From assembly GCA_964477085.1 (NCBI GenBank), contig CAYZDF010000008.1:1-64000 (forward strand): a stretch of 64,000 nt of DNA, read 5' to 3'. Every line of letters begins with the position of its first letter. The first letter of the stretch is position 1. Both the position numbers and the translations under genes were made by a program. Of this stretch, positions 36,430-44,160 are shown piece by piece. The stretch is from Dichloromethanomonas sp964477085. GTDB lineage: Bacteria > Bacillota > Desulfitobacteriia > Desulfitobacteriales > Syntrophobotulaceae. Below the pieces are notes generated by a model. The model was given only the letters and a program-made list of their open reading frames with translations, did not search any database and was not told the origin of the DNA.

Positions 36430-37602
36430 ATGGTCAAAAAGTCGGAACGAAAATTTTTAAAGGGTTTTGATTTTGGGATGTTACTGGCTTTGGTGTTGCT
36501 GCTGGGAGCGAGCTTGCTGATTTTAAGTACAGCCTCCATTAATGTCATCAAATCGGATCCGTATCATTACGTCAAGAGTCAGGCTCTCTGGATCGCTACA
36601 GGACTTGTCATAGCGATTGTTGCAGCTGCAATTGATTATGACCACTGGCGTAAGTTTAACTGGTGGATCTATGGCTTTAACATTCTGCTGCTGGTTCTTG
36701 TTTTTGTCGTCGGTTCCTCAGCCAAAGGTGCTCAGCGTTGGATCCCCATCACGTCAACAATAGCAATTCAACCTTCGGAATTCGCCAAGGTCTTATTGAT
36801 TATTACCTTCGCCAATTTCCTCTCCAATAGAAGAGGTAAACTTAATAACGTAAAGGACTTTATGTTGCCCCTTTTATTTGTTTTACCTCCCACCATACTC
36901 GTCTTTTTACAGCCGGATTTGGGAACTGCGTTGGTATTTGGTGCCATATTTATCGGCATGATGTTTGTTGCTGGTGCCAATCCCATTAAATTTGGTGCTA
37001 TCGTGGTAGGGACTATCAGCACGGTCATCGCCGCAGTCTATTTCCATTTTGCCAAGAATCTGCCCTGGCCGCTCAGTTACCTAGAAGGTATGTCTCTCCC
37101 GTTAAAAGAATATCAACTGAATCGCCTGATTGTCTTTATTGATCCTTCCAAGGATACTTCCGGTGACGCCTACCATATCATTCAATCCGTTTGGGCCATT
37201 GGCTCAGGTGGCTTATGGGGAAAAGGTTACCAGGGGGGAACACAGGGACAACTAAACTTTCTGCCTGAACACCACACCGACTTCATCTTCTCAGTAGTAG
37301 GTGAAGAATTCGGCTTTATTGGGACGTCTATCCTCCTTTTTATCTTTTGCATTTTTTTATTAAGGATAATCAGTATAAGTATGAAAGCCAGGGATAGTTA
37401 TGGAATGCTGATCGCAGCAGGGGTGGTTTCCATGCTTACTTTTCATATATTCGTTAATGTCGGTATGGTCTCAGGGATTATGCCGGTAACGGGTATTCCG
37501 CTGCCATTTATCACATCAGGAGGGAGTTCCATGTGGGCTAACATGTTGGCAGTGGGGTTAGTCATCAGTGTGGGGCTAAGAGGGGATCGGCCAATGTTTT
37601 AG
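36430..37602 (+). CDS. rodA: Peptidoglycan glycosyltransferase RodA (SEDS family)
   Basis: 390 aa from the ATG at 36430 (AGGGGA upstream); the longer frame from 36394 adds 12 residues without a site. About ten membrane spans. SEDS hallmarks: GAQRWIPI, IQPSEFAKVLLI, FLQPDLGTALVF, a large extracellular loop with EYQLNRLIVFIDP, GKGYQGGTQGQLNFLPEHHTDFIF, and GIPLPFITSGGSS. It polymerises glycan strands with PBP2 (mrdA upstream). FtsW or SpoVE are alternatives, but the context favours RodA. Confidence 0.9.
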   Translation: MVKKSERKFLKGFDFGMLLALVLLLGASLLILSTASINVIKSDPYHYVKSQALWIATGLVIAIVAAAIDYDHWRKFNWWIYGFNILLLVLVFVVGSSAKGAQRWIPITSTIAIQPSEFAKVLLIITFANFLSNRRGKLNNVKDFMLPLLFVLPPTILVFLQPDLGTALVFGAIFIGMMFVAGANPIKFGAIVVGTISTVIAAVYFHFAKNLPWPLSYLEGMSLPLKEYQLNRLIVFIDPSKDTSGDAYHIIQSVWAIGSGGLWGKGYQGGTQGQLNFLPEHHTDFIFSVVGEEFGFIGTSILLFIFCIFLLRIISISMKARDSYGMLIAAGVVSMLTFHIFVNVGMVSGIMPVTGIPLPFITSGGSSMWANMLAVGLVISVGLRGDRPMF

Positions 37603-37632
37603 TGGCTCCGTTAACGCTCATATTATCAATAA

Positions 37633-37660
37633 AAAAGAACATTAGGGTGTTCTTTTTTTA
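37633..37660 (+). terminator. Terminator after rodA
   Basis: AAAAGAACA (37633-37641) pairs with TGTTCTTTT (37648-37656), loop TTAGGG, T-rich tail. Confidence 0.8.
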
Positions 37661-37726
37661 CTTTCGGACTCATATCTTTTAGCAGGGTTGTCTCACAGAA
37701 GCAAACCTTAAAAAGGTGGTGGGTAA

Positions 37727-38473
37727 ATGAATCCTTTTGATCGTTGGGATGACTGGGAGTGGGAGAGGGCTGCTCAGGAGATTGGCCGCGATCATCGTAA
37801 ATATGATCAGGATAACCAAAGGGGTAGACGATATTTTTATGATAGTGGTGTCCCATCTAAAAATTTCTTAGAAATACTGAATGGCAGTCAAAAGAGGGTT
37901 GTTTTGTCAGCACTGTTATTTTTGACCATTGTTTTCAGCTCCAAAGGGGAAGACTTTATATCCCAACATGTTTATTCCTTCTATCGAACAAGTATGGATA
38001 GCGGCAATCTTTATGCCGCACTCAATAGTATGGCTAAAGAAGCGATAGGGATCCCAGGCGGAGATAGTATGGCTGTGAATGCTCAAGTTCAAGGTATATT
38101 TTATCCTCCTGTGGCAGGAGCGGTAAAGGTAGGTTTTGGGGGGAAGAGTTTTGATGGCGGAATCAGTAGTGGGATCGAAATCGAAAGTTCTCCGGGAACG
38201 CCAGTGCTCTGTCCGCAGGAAGGTGTTGTTTTAGATGTAAGCATGAATGAAGGTCTGGGGACAATGGTTAAGATTAACTTCGGTAACGGGTGGACAGGAA
38301 TCATCGGTAATCTTGGTGGAGTCCATGTGCAACAAGGAGATCCGGTTTCTATGGGTTTAAAACTGGGAACTGTGGGGCTTAGCTCGGTGAGAAAAAAACC
38401 TTGGTTGTATTTTGAATTACAAAAAAATAGTAAGCCTGTTAATCCTATCCTCTATCTTATTCAAAATAAGTAA
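37727..38473 (+). CDS. spoIVFA: SpoIVFA-like protein with degenerate M23/LytM domain
   Basis: 248 aa. Charged cytoplasmic N-terminus, one membrane span (RVVLSALLFLTIVF, about 57-72), then a C-terminal LytM-like domain (SFDGGISSGIEIESSPGTPV, GTMVKINFGNGWTGIIGNL, WLYFELQKNSKPVNPILYL). The Zn ligands of active M23 peptidases are absent: the first HxxxD and the final HxH positions are occupied by other residues (WLYFEL in place of HLHFEL). SpoIVFA, which holds the SpoIVFB protease inactive, has just such a domain. The spoIVFB-like gene lies 850 bp downstream. AAAGGTGG before the ATG. Confidence 0.75.
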   Translation: MNPFDRWDDWEWERAAQEIGRDHRKYDQDNQRGRRYFYDSGVPSKNFLEILNGSQKRVVLSALLFLTIVFSSKGEDFISQHVYSFYRTSMDSGNLYAALNSMAKEAIGIPGGDSMAVNAQVQGIFYPPVAGAVKVGFGGKSFDGGISSGIEIESSPGTPVLCPQEGVVLDVSMNEGLGTMVKINFGNGWTGIIGNLGGVHVQQGDPVSMGLKLGTVGLSSVRKKPWLYFELQKNSKPVNPILYLIQNK

Positions 38474-38573
38474 TAACATAAATTCCCGAAAATACTACCT
38501 TATCTATATCACTTACCAAATAAAGAAAAAAATTAACCCAAAATCCTTCAATACGAGTAAACATCTCGAAAAC

Positions 38574-38670
38574 CTCCTGTCGTAGCAGAGCTATGGCAGG
38601 AGATATTTTATTAATTTTAGTTTGTTTTCAGCTAAAAACATTGTAATAAAAGAGTGATATTGATTATAAT
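38574..38670 (+). promoter_or_regulatory. Hairpin and promoter between spoIVFA-like and next gene
   Basis: A stem CTCCTG/CAGGAG (38574-38579 and 38597-38602), extended by TAGC/GCTA inside, is a possible terminator. Then TTGTAA (38641-38646) and TATAAT (38665-38670), spacer 18, form a plausible promoter. The rest of 38474-38793 is AT-rich with nothing else recognised. Confidence 0.5.
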
Positions 38671-38793
38671 AGGGTAGATAATCACTTTTTTTGTTATAAT
38701 TTATGTTTTATTCATATTGTTTTTTATTTACCATTAAACCGTTATCTCAATATTCATATAATACAGAAACTACCGAAGAGGAGACGAAAATAA

Positions 38794-39264
38794 ATGTTCG
38801 AATATTTTCGGGAGTGTTTTATAGTCTGGTTTATCGGATTTTTGCCGATGCTTGGAATTTATATCGCTATACCTGTGGGTTTTTTCTTAAAGTTGGACCC
38901 TGTTTCTACCATGGTCTGTGCGATTGTTGGGACGTATCTCCCGATCCCGTTGATCATCCTTCTCTTCGACTGGCTCAATAGCTACCCTCGAATAAAAAAA
39001 TTCCTGATGAGATTCTATTCCGAACGATTTACCAGGATGGCAAATAGCCACGGGATGTGGTTTATGCTCTTGGTATCACCCCTCATTGGAGCGTGGACTG
39101 TAAGTATAACGGGTAGATTACTACATATTGACCCCAAGAAAATAGCGACCTTTACACTTTTGGGTATGATCCTGTATGGTGTGGTTCTGACATTCTTGAT
39201 CTCGTTCGGGCTGTGCTACTTCCATGCCAATGAAAACGTGCTCCGAATTCTTGGTATGGGATAA
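38794..39264 (+). CDS. Small multidrug-export-family (PF06695-like) membrane protein
   Basis: 156 aa with about four membrane spans. The pattern IGFLPMLGIYIAIPVGFFLKLDP with an internal helix (RFTRMANSHGMWFMLLVSPLIGAW) resembles the Sm_multidrug_ex family, whose transport role is not proven. GAGGAG precedes the ATG. It lies between the SpoIVFA-like and SpoIVFB-like genes and is co-directional with both, so it could be part of the sporulation unit, but this is only positional. Confidence 0.65.
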   Translation: MFEYFRECFIVWFIGFLPMLGIYIAIPVGFFLKLDPVSTMVCAIVGTYLPIPLIILLFDWLNSYPRIKKFLMRFYSERFTRMANSHGMWFMLLVSPLIGAWTVSITGRLLHIDPKKIATFTLLGMILYGVVLTFLISFGLCYFHANENVLRILGMG

Positions 39265-39320
39265 TTTGAATGAGTCCCGCATAAGTTTGTACAGAAGTAC
39301 AAGTTTAGGTGGGAAAAATC

Positions 39321-40196
39321 ATGCAGATTAAAGGGATTAAGTTAAAAATACATCCGACGTTTATCGGGATTTTAATTATTAGTGCTCTCTGTGGCTTTGC
39401 AGTAAGAGCATTCATTGTTTTCGGTCTGGTTATCCTGCATGAGCTCATTCATATGCTGGTAGCCGTTGCTTTCGGTATTCGGGTCAAAAGCATTGAACTC
39501 TATCCTTATGGGGGAACAGCAGTCCTGGAAGATACCTTTGAAGGTAAAAGAATGGAAGAGACCATGATCGCTTTTGCCGGGCCTGCCTTTAATTTAACTC
39601 TTTTCTTTATAATTCAGTATCTGCGCTGGGAAGGGATTATTCAGGGGGAGTGGGTGTTAGAATTAGCAAAGATCAACTTTTGGTTAGCTTCTTTTAATCT
39701 CATTCCCGTTCTTCCTCTGGATGGGGGCAGGATAGCCAGAGCCTTTTTCTCACGCATCTTCGGTTTTGTTCAGACGACCAGATTTCTGGCGACTGCAGGA
39801 AAGTGGTTAGGCGGGATATTTGTAATCTTGGGTTTTTTGTTCCAGGCACTTAGTTTCGTTATGGTTGAACCGGTACTCCTTATTATCCTTGGTGTATTTT
39901 TCTGGATAGGCAGTAGAAAAGAAATCACCAATGCCAGAATGGTATTTCTTAAACAGCTCTGCCGGAAAAAGGAACAACTTTTGGACCAGGGCCTGATGCG
40001 GAGTAATTGTATCACCGTGAGTAAGGATACATCGCTGGGGAAGATTATCGATATGTTTACGACAGATCAATATTGTTTGATCAGTGTGATTGAGAATAAT
40101 AACCGTATTGCAAGGACGCTGAGCGAGACCGAAGTGATTCAGGGGATGATGGATCGAGGACTGGACTCTAAGGCGGGAGAATTATGCAGATCATAA
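39321..40196 (+). CDS. spoIVFB: SpoIVFB-type intramembrane metalloprotease (M50)
   Basis: 291 aa from the ATG at 39321 (AGGTGGG upstream); GTG 39309 is an alternative. The zinc-binding motif HELIH lies in VILHELIHMLVAVAFGI at about residue 43, and the second motif, LPLDGGR, lies at about residue 135. A CBS-like domain at the C-terminus (SNCITVSKDTSLGKIIDMF onward) fits SpoIVFB, where it senses ATP. In sporulating relatives it cleaves pro-sigmaK inside the membrane. Its partner SpoIVFA-like gene is upstream, separated by one small membrane-protein gene. Confidence 0.88.
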   Translation: MQIKGIKLKIHPTFIGILIISALCGFAVRAFIVFGLVILHELIHMLVAVAFGIRVKSIELYPYGGTAVLEDTFEGKRMEETMIAFAGPAFNLTLFFIIQYLRWEGIIQGEWVLELAKINFWLASFNLIPVLPLDGGRIARAFFSRIFGFVQTTRFLATAGKWLGGIFVILGFLFQALSFVMVEPVLLIILGVFFWIGSRKEITNARMVFLKQLCRKKEQLLDQGLMRSNCITVSKDTSLGKIIDMFTTDQYCLISVIENNNRIARTLSETEVIQGMMDRGLDSKAGELCRS

Positions 40197-40199
40197 AAG

Positions 40200-40232
40200 T
40201 TGGGACGGCATAGCAAAGTGACACCGTCCCAC
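40200..40232. terminator. Bidirectional terminator between convergent genes
   Basis: TGGGACGG (40201-40208) pairs with CCGTCCCA (40224-40231). It sits between the stops of spoIVFB and the CotJC-like gene and could serve both strands. Confidence 0.7.
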
Positions 40233-40236
40233 TTAT

Positions 40237-40785
40237 TCATGTTGGAAAACTCTTTCGATACTCTTTAATCAACCTTTTGAATTGTTCGGGACTCGCATTC
40301 TGAGCAATCAATGTTTGTGCCTTCTCAAAGAGGTATTTATGGACATCTTCTCGCCCCCCAAGGAAACTGATCATCTGTTTGAGACTCGGATCATCGGTCA
40401 TCAGGTAGTGTTGGTCATACAATATTCTGGCTCTGGCTTCAGCGTCCGCATCAGCCTGTAACATCGTGATAGGATCAAGACTTTGATCCACATACCCCAG
40501 ATGCCAGGGAATACCTTGAGAGTCCATGTAACATAAGGGAGGCCCCCCCAGTTTTCTTATGGCCATAGCGACCATTTCCATATGACTATGTTCTTCAGCA
40601 GCGATCATAGCCAGAAGTTCCCTAACGTAGGGGTTAGGCATGTTATAGCTGTGATTCATATATTGAGTTGCAGCTGAATACTCACTGTCCTTTCCGCCAT
40701 AGTGCTCTAACATCACTTGGCCAAAACAAGGGTCTGGGTTTGATACATTTACCGGATATAGCGAACCCATACCGTATTTATACAT
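40237..40785 (-). CDS. CotJC-like manganese-catalase-family spore protein
   Basis: 182 aa. Ferritin-like four-helix protein; the ligand pattern is seen as LEHYGGKDSEYSAATQYMNHS and ELLAMIAAEEHSHMEMVAMAI (ExxH), then DADAEARARILYDQH and REDVHKYLFEKA. This matches the Mn-catalase/CotJC family; CotJC is a spore coat protein in Bacillus. A cotJB neighbour is absent. AGGAGTG precedes the ATG. The promoter has TATAAT on the minus strand at 40815-40820. Confidence 0.82.
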   Translation of the reverse strand: MYKYGMGSLYPVNVSNPDPCFGQVMLEHYGGKDSEYSAATQYMNHSYNMPNPYVRELLAMIAAEEHSHMEMVAMAIRKLGGPPLCYMDSQGIPWHLGYVDQSLDPITMLQADADAEARARILYDQHYLMTDDPSLKQMISFLGGREDVHKYLFEKAQTLIAQNASPEQFKRLIKEYRKSFPT

Positions 40786-40814
40786 ATCATCACACTCCTG
40801 TTCTATACTGTTGT

Positions 40815-40835
40815 ATTATATTGTTAAATTAACAA
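40815..40835 (-). promoter_or_regulatory. -10 element plus perfect palindrome upstream of CotJC-like gene
   Basis: A minus-strand TATAAT (40815-40820) is directly preceded by the 15-bp palindrome TTGTTAAATTAACAA (40821-40835), placed where a repressor would block the promoter. The half-site matches the clostridial Rex half-site TTGTTAA, but the centre is 1 bp rather than 4. Confidence 0.5.
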
Positions 40836-40864
40836 ATTGGTCACTTCAAGAGAGGTTGGTGTTT

Positions 40865-40893
40865 TTGCTCTTGATTTAGGGACATGCTATAAT
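40865..40893 (+). promoter_or_regulatory. Promoter with extended -10 for the radical SAM gene
   Basis: TTGCTC (40865-40870) and TATAAT (40888-40893), spacer 17, with TG one base before the -10. It lies about 40 bp upstream of the start. Confidence 0.6.
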
Positions 40894-40931
40894 TATTTAC
40901 CAAAGCTGTCCAAGGAGGCAAATAGTAAACC

Positions 40932-42815
40932 ATGTCAGAATTACGTAAAGAGATGGATAACAGCAAGATTCGAAAAAAGCTTGATCGTATCCTCCCCAAG
41001 GTCATGAAGCCGGGCCGATACGTCGGTGGCGAGTGGAATATGATCCGCAAAGATTGGGACAAGACAGATGTACATACTGCATTCGTGTTTCCGGATGTCT
41101 ATGAAGTAGGCATGTCCAATCTGGCCTTAAGGATTCTTTATGGCTTGATCAATTCGTATGATGAGTTTCTCTGTGAGAGAGCTTTTGCTCCTTGGCCGGA
41201 CATGGAAGAAAAGATGGAAGAGGAAGGTATCCTCCTCTATGCGTTGGAATCCTTCCGTCCGTTAAACAAGTTTGACCTGGTGGCGTTTACCTTACAATAC
41301 GAATTAAGCTACAGTAACATTTTGAATATCCTGAGGCTTAGCGGTATTCCTCTGAGAACAAAAGACCGGATGAAAGAAGAATCGCCTTATCCTCTAATAT
41401 TTGCGGGAGGGCCTTGTGCGTATAATCCGGAACCCATTGCTCCCTTTATTGATTTTTTCCTGTTGGGAGAGGGAGAAGAACAATTTCCAGCGGTGCTGTT
41501 TAAGATCAAGGAAGGCAAGGAAAAAGGCGAGTCCAGAGAAGAACTTCTGGTTGAGCTTGCTCAGATGCGAGGGATCTATGTTCCGATGTTCTATGACTTT
41601 GAGTATCAGGAAGACGGAACGATCGAGCAAGTGAAAGTACATAAAGGTGCGCCTGCGGTGGTTAAGAAGACTGTGATGAAAGATTTTTGTTCTTCTTATT
41701 TTCCCGAGAAAGTCATCGTACCGTATACTGAGGCTGTCCATGACAGAGTGATGCTTGAAGTCATGCGGGGCTGCACCAGAGGATGTCGTTTCTGCCAGGC
41801 CGGTATGATCTATCGTCCTTTGAGGGAACGTTCCCCTGAGAAGCTGATTGATCAGGCCAAACGGGCAATCGAGGCTACTGGCTATGAAGAGATATCCCTG
41901 GTATCCCTGTCAACCAGTGATTACACCTGCGTTAATCGGGTCTTAGAAGATTTAATGGAAGATATGCAGCACAAAGGGGTCAGTGTCTCGCTGCCTTCTC
42001 TGAGACTTGATTCCTTTGACGTGGAAATAGCAGAACAGGTTCAGAAAGTTCGAAAATCAGGATTAACCTTTGCCCCTGAGGCCGGCACCCAGCGTTTAAG
42101 GGATGTTATCAATAAAGGTGTGACTGAAGAAGACCTTCTAAGAACCACGGAAGCAGCCTTCAGGGCTGGCTGGAGCAATATCAAACTGTACTATATGATC
42201 GGTTTGCCGACAGAGACGTATGAAGATCTTGATGGCATTATCGGTCAGGCTAAAAAAGTGCTGGAAGTATCTCGCAAGGCTGGGAGAAGGGGTGCAAGGG
42301 TTACGGTTTCAGCCAGCTCCTTTGTTCCCAAGCCCCATACACCCTTCCAATGGGAGGGTCAGGATTCCATGGAGTCGTTGAGGGAAAAACAGGAATACTT
42401 AAAGAAAAGACTCAGAGATAATCGGATAAAATTTATTTACCATGATATCGGAACGAGCTTCCTGGAAGCCGTTATCGCCAGGGGTGACAGGAGGCTGGCT
42501 GATCTCCTGGAGTGGGGGGTTAAGGCAGGCTGTAAATTTGATGGCTGGTCGGAACACTTTAAGTTTGAGCTTTGGAAACAGGGAATGATCGAAACTAATA
42601 TAGATCCTCACTTTTTTGCCAACCGCCAATATGGACAAGAGGAAATACTCCCGTGGGATCATTTGAGTTCAGGTGTCACCAAAGCGTATCTTTTAGCAGA
42701 ATATAAAAAAGCCCTGGCAGAAGAGGTCTCACCCGACTGCCGGGGTAAATGTGGCCGTTGTGGCGTTTGCCCTGATATTGCTAAGCCCGTAAAATATAAA
42801 GACCAAAAACGCTAA
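40932..42815 (+). CDS. Radical SAM protein, TIGR03960 family
   Basis: 627 aa. N-terminal cobalamin-binding-like region (FPDVYEVGMSNLALRILY), then radical SAM core with CxxxCxxC in MRGCTRGCRFCQAG at about residue 278. The C-terminal cysteines CRGKCGRCGVC may hold another cluster. In most Firmicutes this gene stands directly before a TIGR03936 gene and rng-rplU. The target is unknown; an RNA or ribosome-linked modification is often guessed. AAGGAGG is upstream of the ATG. The usual partner gene is here 560 bp downstream because an antisense gene lies in between. Confidence 0.9.
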   Translation: MSELRKEMDNSKIRKKLDRILPKVMKPGRYVGGEWNMIRKDWDKTDVHTAFVFPDVYEVGMSNLALRILYGLINSYDEFLCERAFAPWPDMEEKMEEEGILLYALESFRPLNKFDLVAFTLQYELSYSNILNILRLSGIPLRTKDRMKEESPYPLIFAGGPCAYNPEPIAPFIDFFLLGEGEEQFPAVLFKIKEGKEKGESREELLVELAQMRGIYVPMFYDFEYQEDGTIEQVKVHKGAPAVVKKTVMKDFCSSYFPEKVIVPYTEAVHDRVMLEVMRGCTRGCRFCQAGMIYRPLRERSPEKLIDQAKRAIEATGYEEISLVSLSTSDYTCVNRVLEDLMEDMQHKGVSVSLPSLRLDSFDVEIAEQVQKVRKSGLTFAPEAGTQRLRDVINKGVTEEDLLRTTEAAFRAGWSNIKLYYMIGLPTETYEDLDGIIGQAKKVLEVSRKAGRRGARVTVSASSFVPKPHTPFQWEGQDSMESLREKQEYLKKRLRDNRIKFIYHDIGTSFLEAVIARGDRRLADLLEWGVKAGCKFDGWSEHFKFELWKQGMIETNIDPHFFANRQYGQEEILPWDHLSSGVTKAYLLAEYKKALAEEVSPDCRGKCGRCGVCPDIAKPVKYKDQKR

Positions 42816-42817
42816 CG

Positions 42818-43243
42818 TCAGAATTGACAGCAAATAGTCTGTGCTATGCCGATAAAATATTCCGATTCACGGATAATATGTTTGATAACTGTAACCGCAA
42901 CCGGGTTGCTTTTGACAGATGGGCTCATACCTAAGATTTCGAAAAGGAATTGGACGAAACGACCGCTCTGTTCCAGGCAGAAGCTGATCAGCCTCATGAC
43001 CTGGTCAGCTACAACCTGAGGAACGGCACTTCCAGAACGGACTACGGTTTCCGTCAGCTGGATGATTTGACTATGGGTTTTGGTTAATGCTGATTCCCAC
43101 TCTTTGAGTTCCTCGACGAATTTCCGTTCCAGATCGGGTGCAATTTCCCGAATCACCACAGTATGTTCATGTTCCTGGTGTTTCCAGAAGTTGGCCTCGT
43201 CCAGTAGCCGTAGAGGCATTTGTTCTCCATATGAGAACTGCAT
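42818..43243 (-). CDS. DUF2935-like helical protein
   Basis: 141 aa, all helical. The motif LDEANFWKHQEHEHTVVIREIAPDLE resembles the FW...EHA pattern of DUF2935 proteins, which usually carry two such repeats and may bind metal (ferritin-like). Only one repeat is obvious here. GGGAGGGA lies before the ATG on the minus strand. It is antisense between two genes that are normally adjacent. It ends 2 bp from the stop of the radical SAM gene. Confidence 0.6.
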   Translation of the reverse strand: MQFSYGEQMPLRLLDEANFWKHQEHEHTVVIREIAPDLERKFVEELKEWESALTKTHSQIIQLTETVVRSGSAVPQVVADQVMRLISFCLEQSGRFVQFLFEILGMSPSVKSNPVAVTVIKHIIRESEYFIGIAQTICCQF

Positions 43244-43364
43244 GTTGATGTCCCTCCCTTCTATCTACAGAAATATGTATTCAAAATGTTTTCGATAATG
43301 CTTATATCGTTAATGGATTTTTACTCCAATATTTAAGAGCAGGTTAAGAAAGAGGGCGTTTATA

Positions 43365-44102
43365 CTGAAAATAAGAATGGCTTATACCAAGAAAAAAGAA
43401 ACGCGATACATCGCCCATCTCGATCTCACACGGGTGTTTGACAGGGCCTTAAGGCGGGCACGTATTGATGTTGCCTTCTCTGAGGGTTTTAATCCGCATC
43501 CCAAGATTTCTTTCGGACCACCACTACCCGTAGGGGTAGAAGGGTATCGGGAATTTGTGGATATCGATCTGAAGCTTCCGCCGGATTACCCTGAAATAGA
43601 GTATCTCAAAGAAACGGTGGGAAAACTGCAGAAACAATTACCGGAAGGAATCGAACTTATCGATTATGCCATTCGCCCTCAAGGGGATAAAGCATTGATG
43701 GCTGTGATCAATCTGGCAAGATATCAGACAGTGGTACCATTTTTAAAGCTGATCTCATCCTCAGATATTGAAGAGGCTTGCCAAAAGTGGTTAGCCCAAG
43801 AAGAAGTAATTGGAGTTCGTATTCAGAAAGGGAAAAAGACAGAAAGAAATATCCGGCCTTTCGCAAGCGAGATCAGGGTGCTCTCCCTGGAGGAAAAGGA
43901 GGGTACTCCTGAAGCCTTGATGCAGTTTGATATTATCACCGGTAATGCAGGGTCTGTGCGACCCATGGAAGTTCTGGAAAGCTTAAGTGAAATGGAAGGG
44001 CTTCCAGTGGATATCCCCGGTGTCTATACGACTCGGATAGGATTGTATATTCAAAATCGCAAAGGTCAATTACTTGATCCCGTCGATGCTTTGCGAAACT
44101 AA
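43365..44102 (+). CDS. TIGR03936/DUF2344 protein, probable CTG start
   Basis: 245 aa if it starts at CTG 43365. The first ATG (43377) has no site in range, while GAGGG at 43352-43356 is 8 bp before the CTG. Starting there gives (M)KIRMAYTKKKETRYIAHLDL, matching the family N-terminus KxRxxYxKxGxxRFxxHLDL. ATA 43362 is another non-ATG option. The SEGFNPHPKISFGPPLPVG motif is diagnostic. It is the normal partner of the TIGR03960 radical SAM gene. Function is unknown. Confidence 0.85.
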   Translation: MKIRMAYTKKKETRYIAHLDLTRVFDRALRRARIDVAFSEGFNPHPKISFGPPLPVGVEGYREFVDIDLKLPPDYPEIEYLKETVGKLQKQLPEGIELIDYAIRPQGDKALMAVINLARYQTVVPFLKLISSSDIEEACQKWLAQEEVIGVRIQKGKKTERNIRPFASEIRVLSLEEKEGTPEALMQFDIITGNAGSVRPMEVLESLSEMEGLPVDIPGVYTTRIGLYIQNRKGQLLDPVDALRN

Positions 44103-44160
44103 AATAATTCTAAATGAAATAACAGAGCCCAAAATGATATGGTGAAAGCTGGTAAAAACT

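Noticed and set aside
38703..38981. Overlapping plus-strand frame of 92 codons before the small multidrug-type gene
   Set aside because: It overlaps the better gene out of frame and has no ribosome-binding site.
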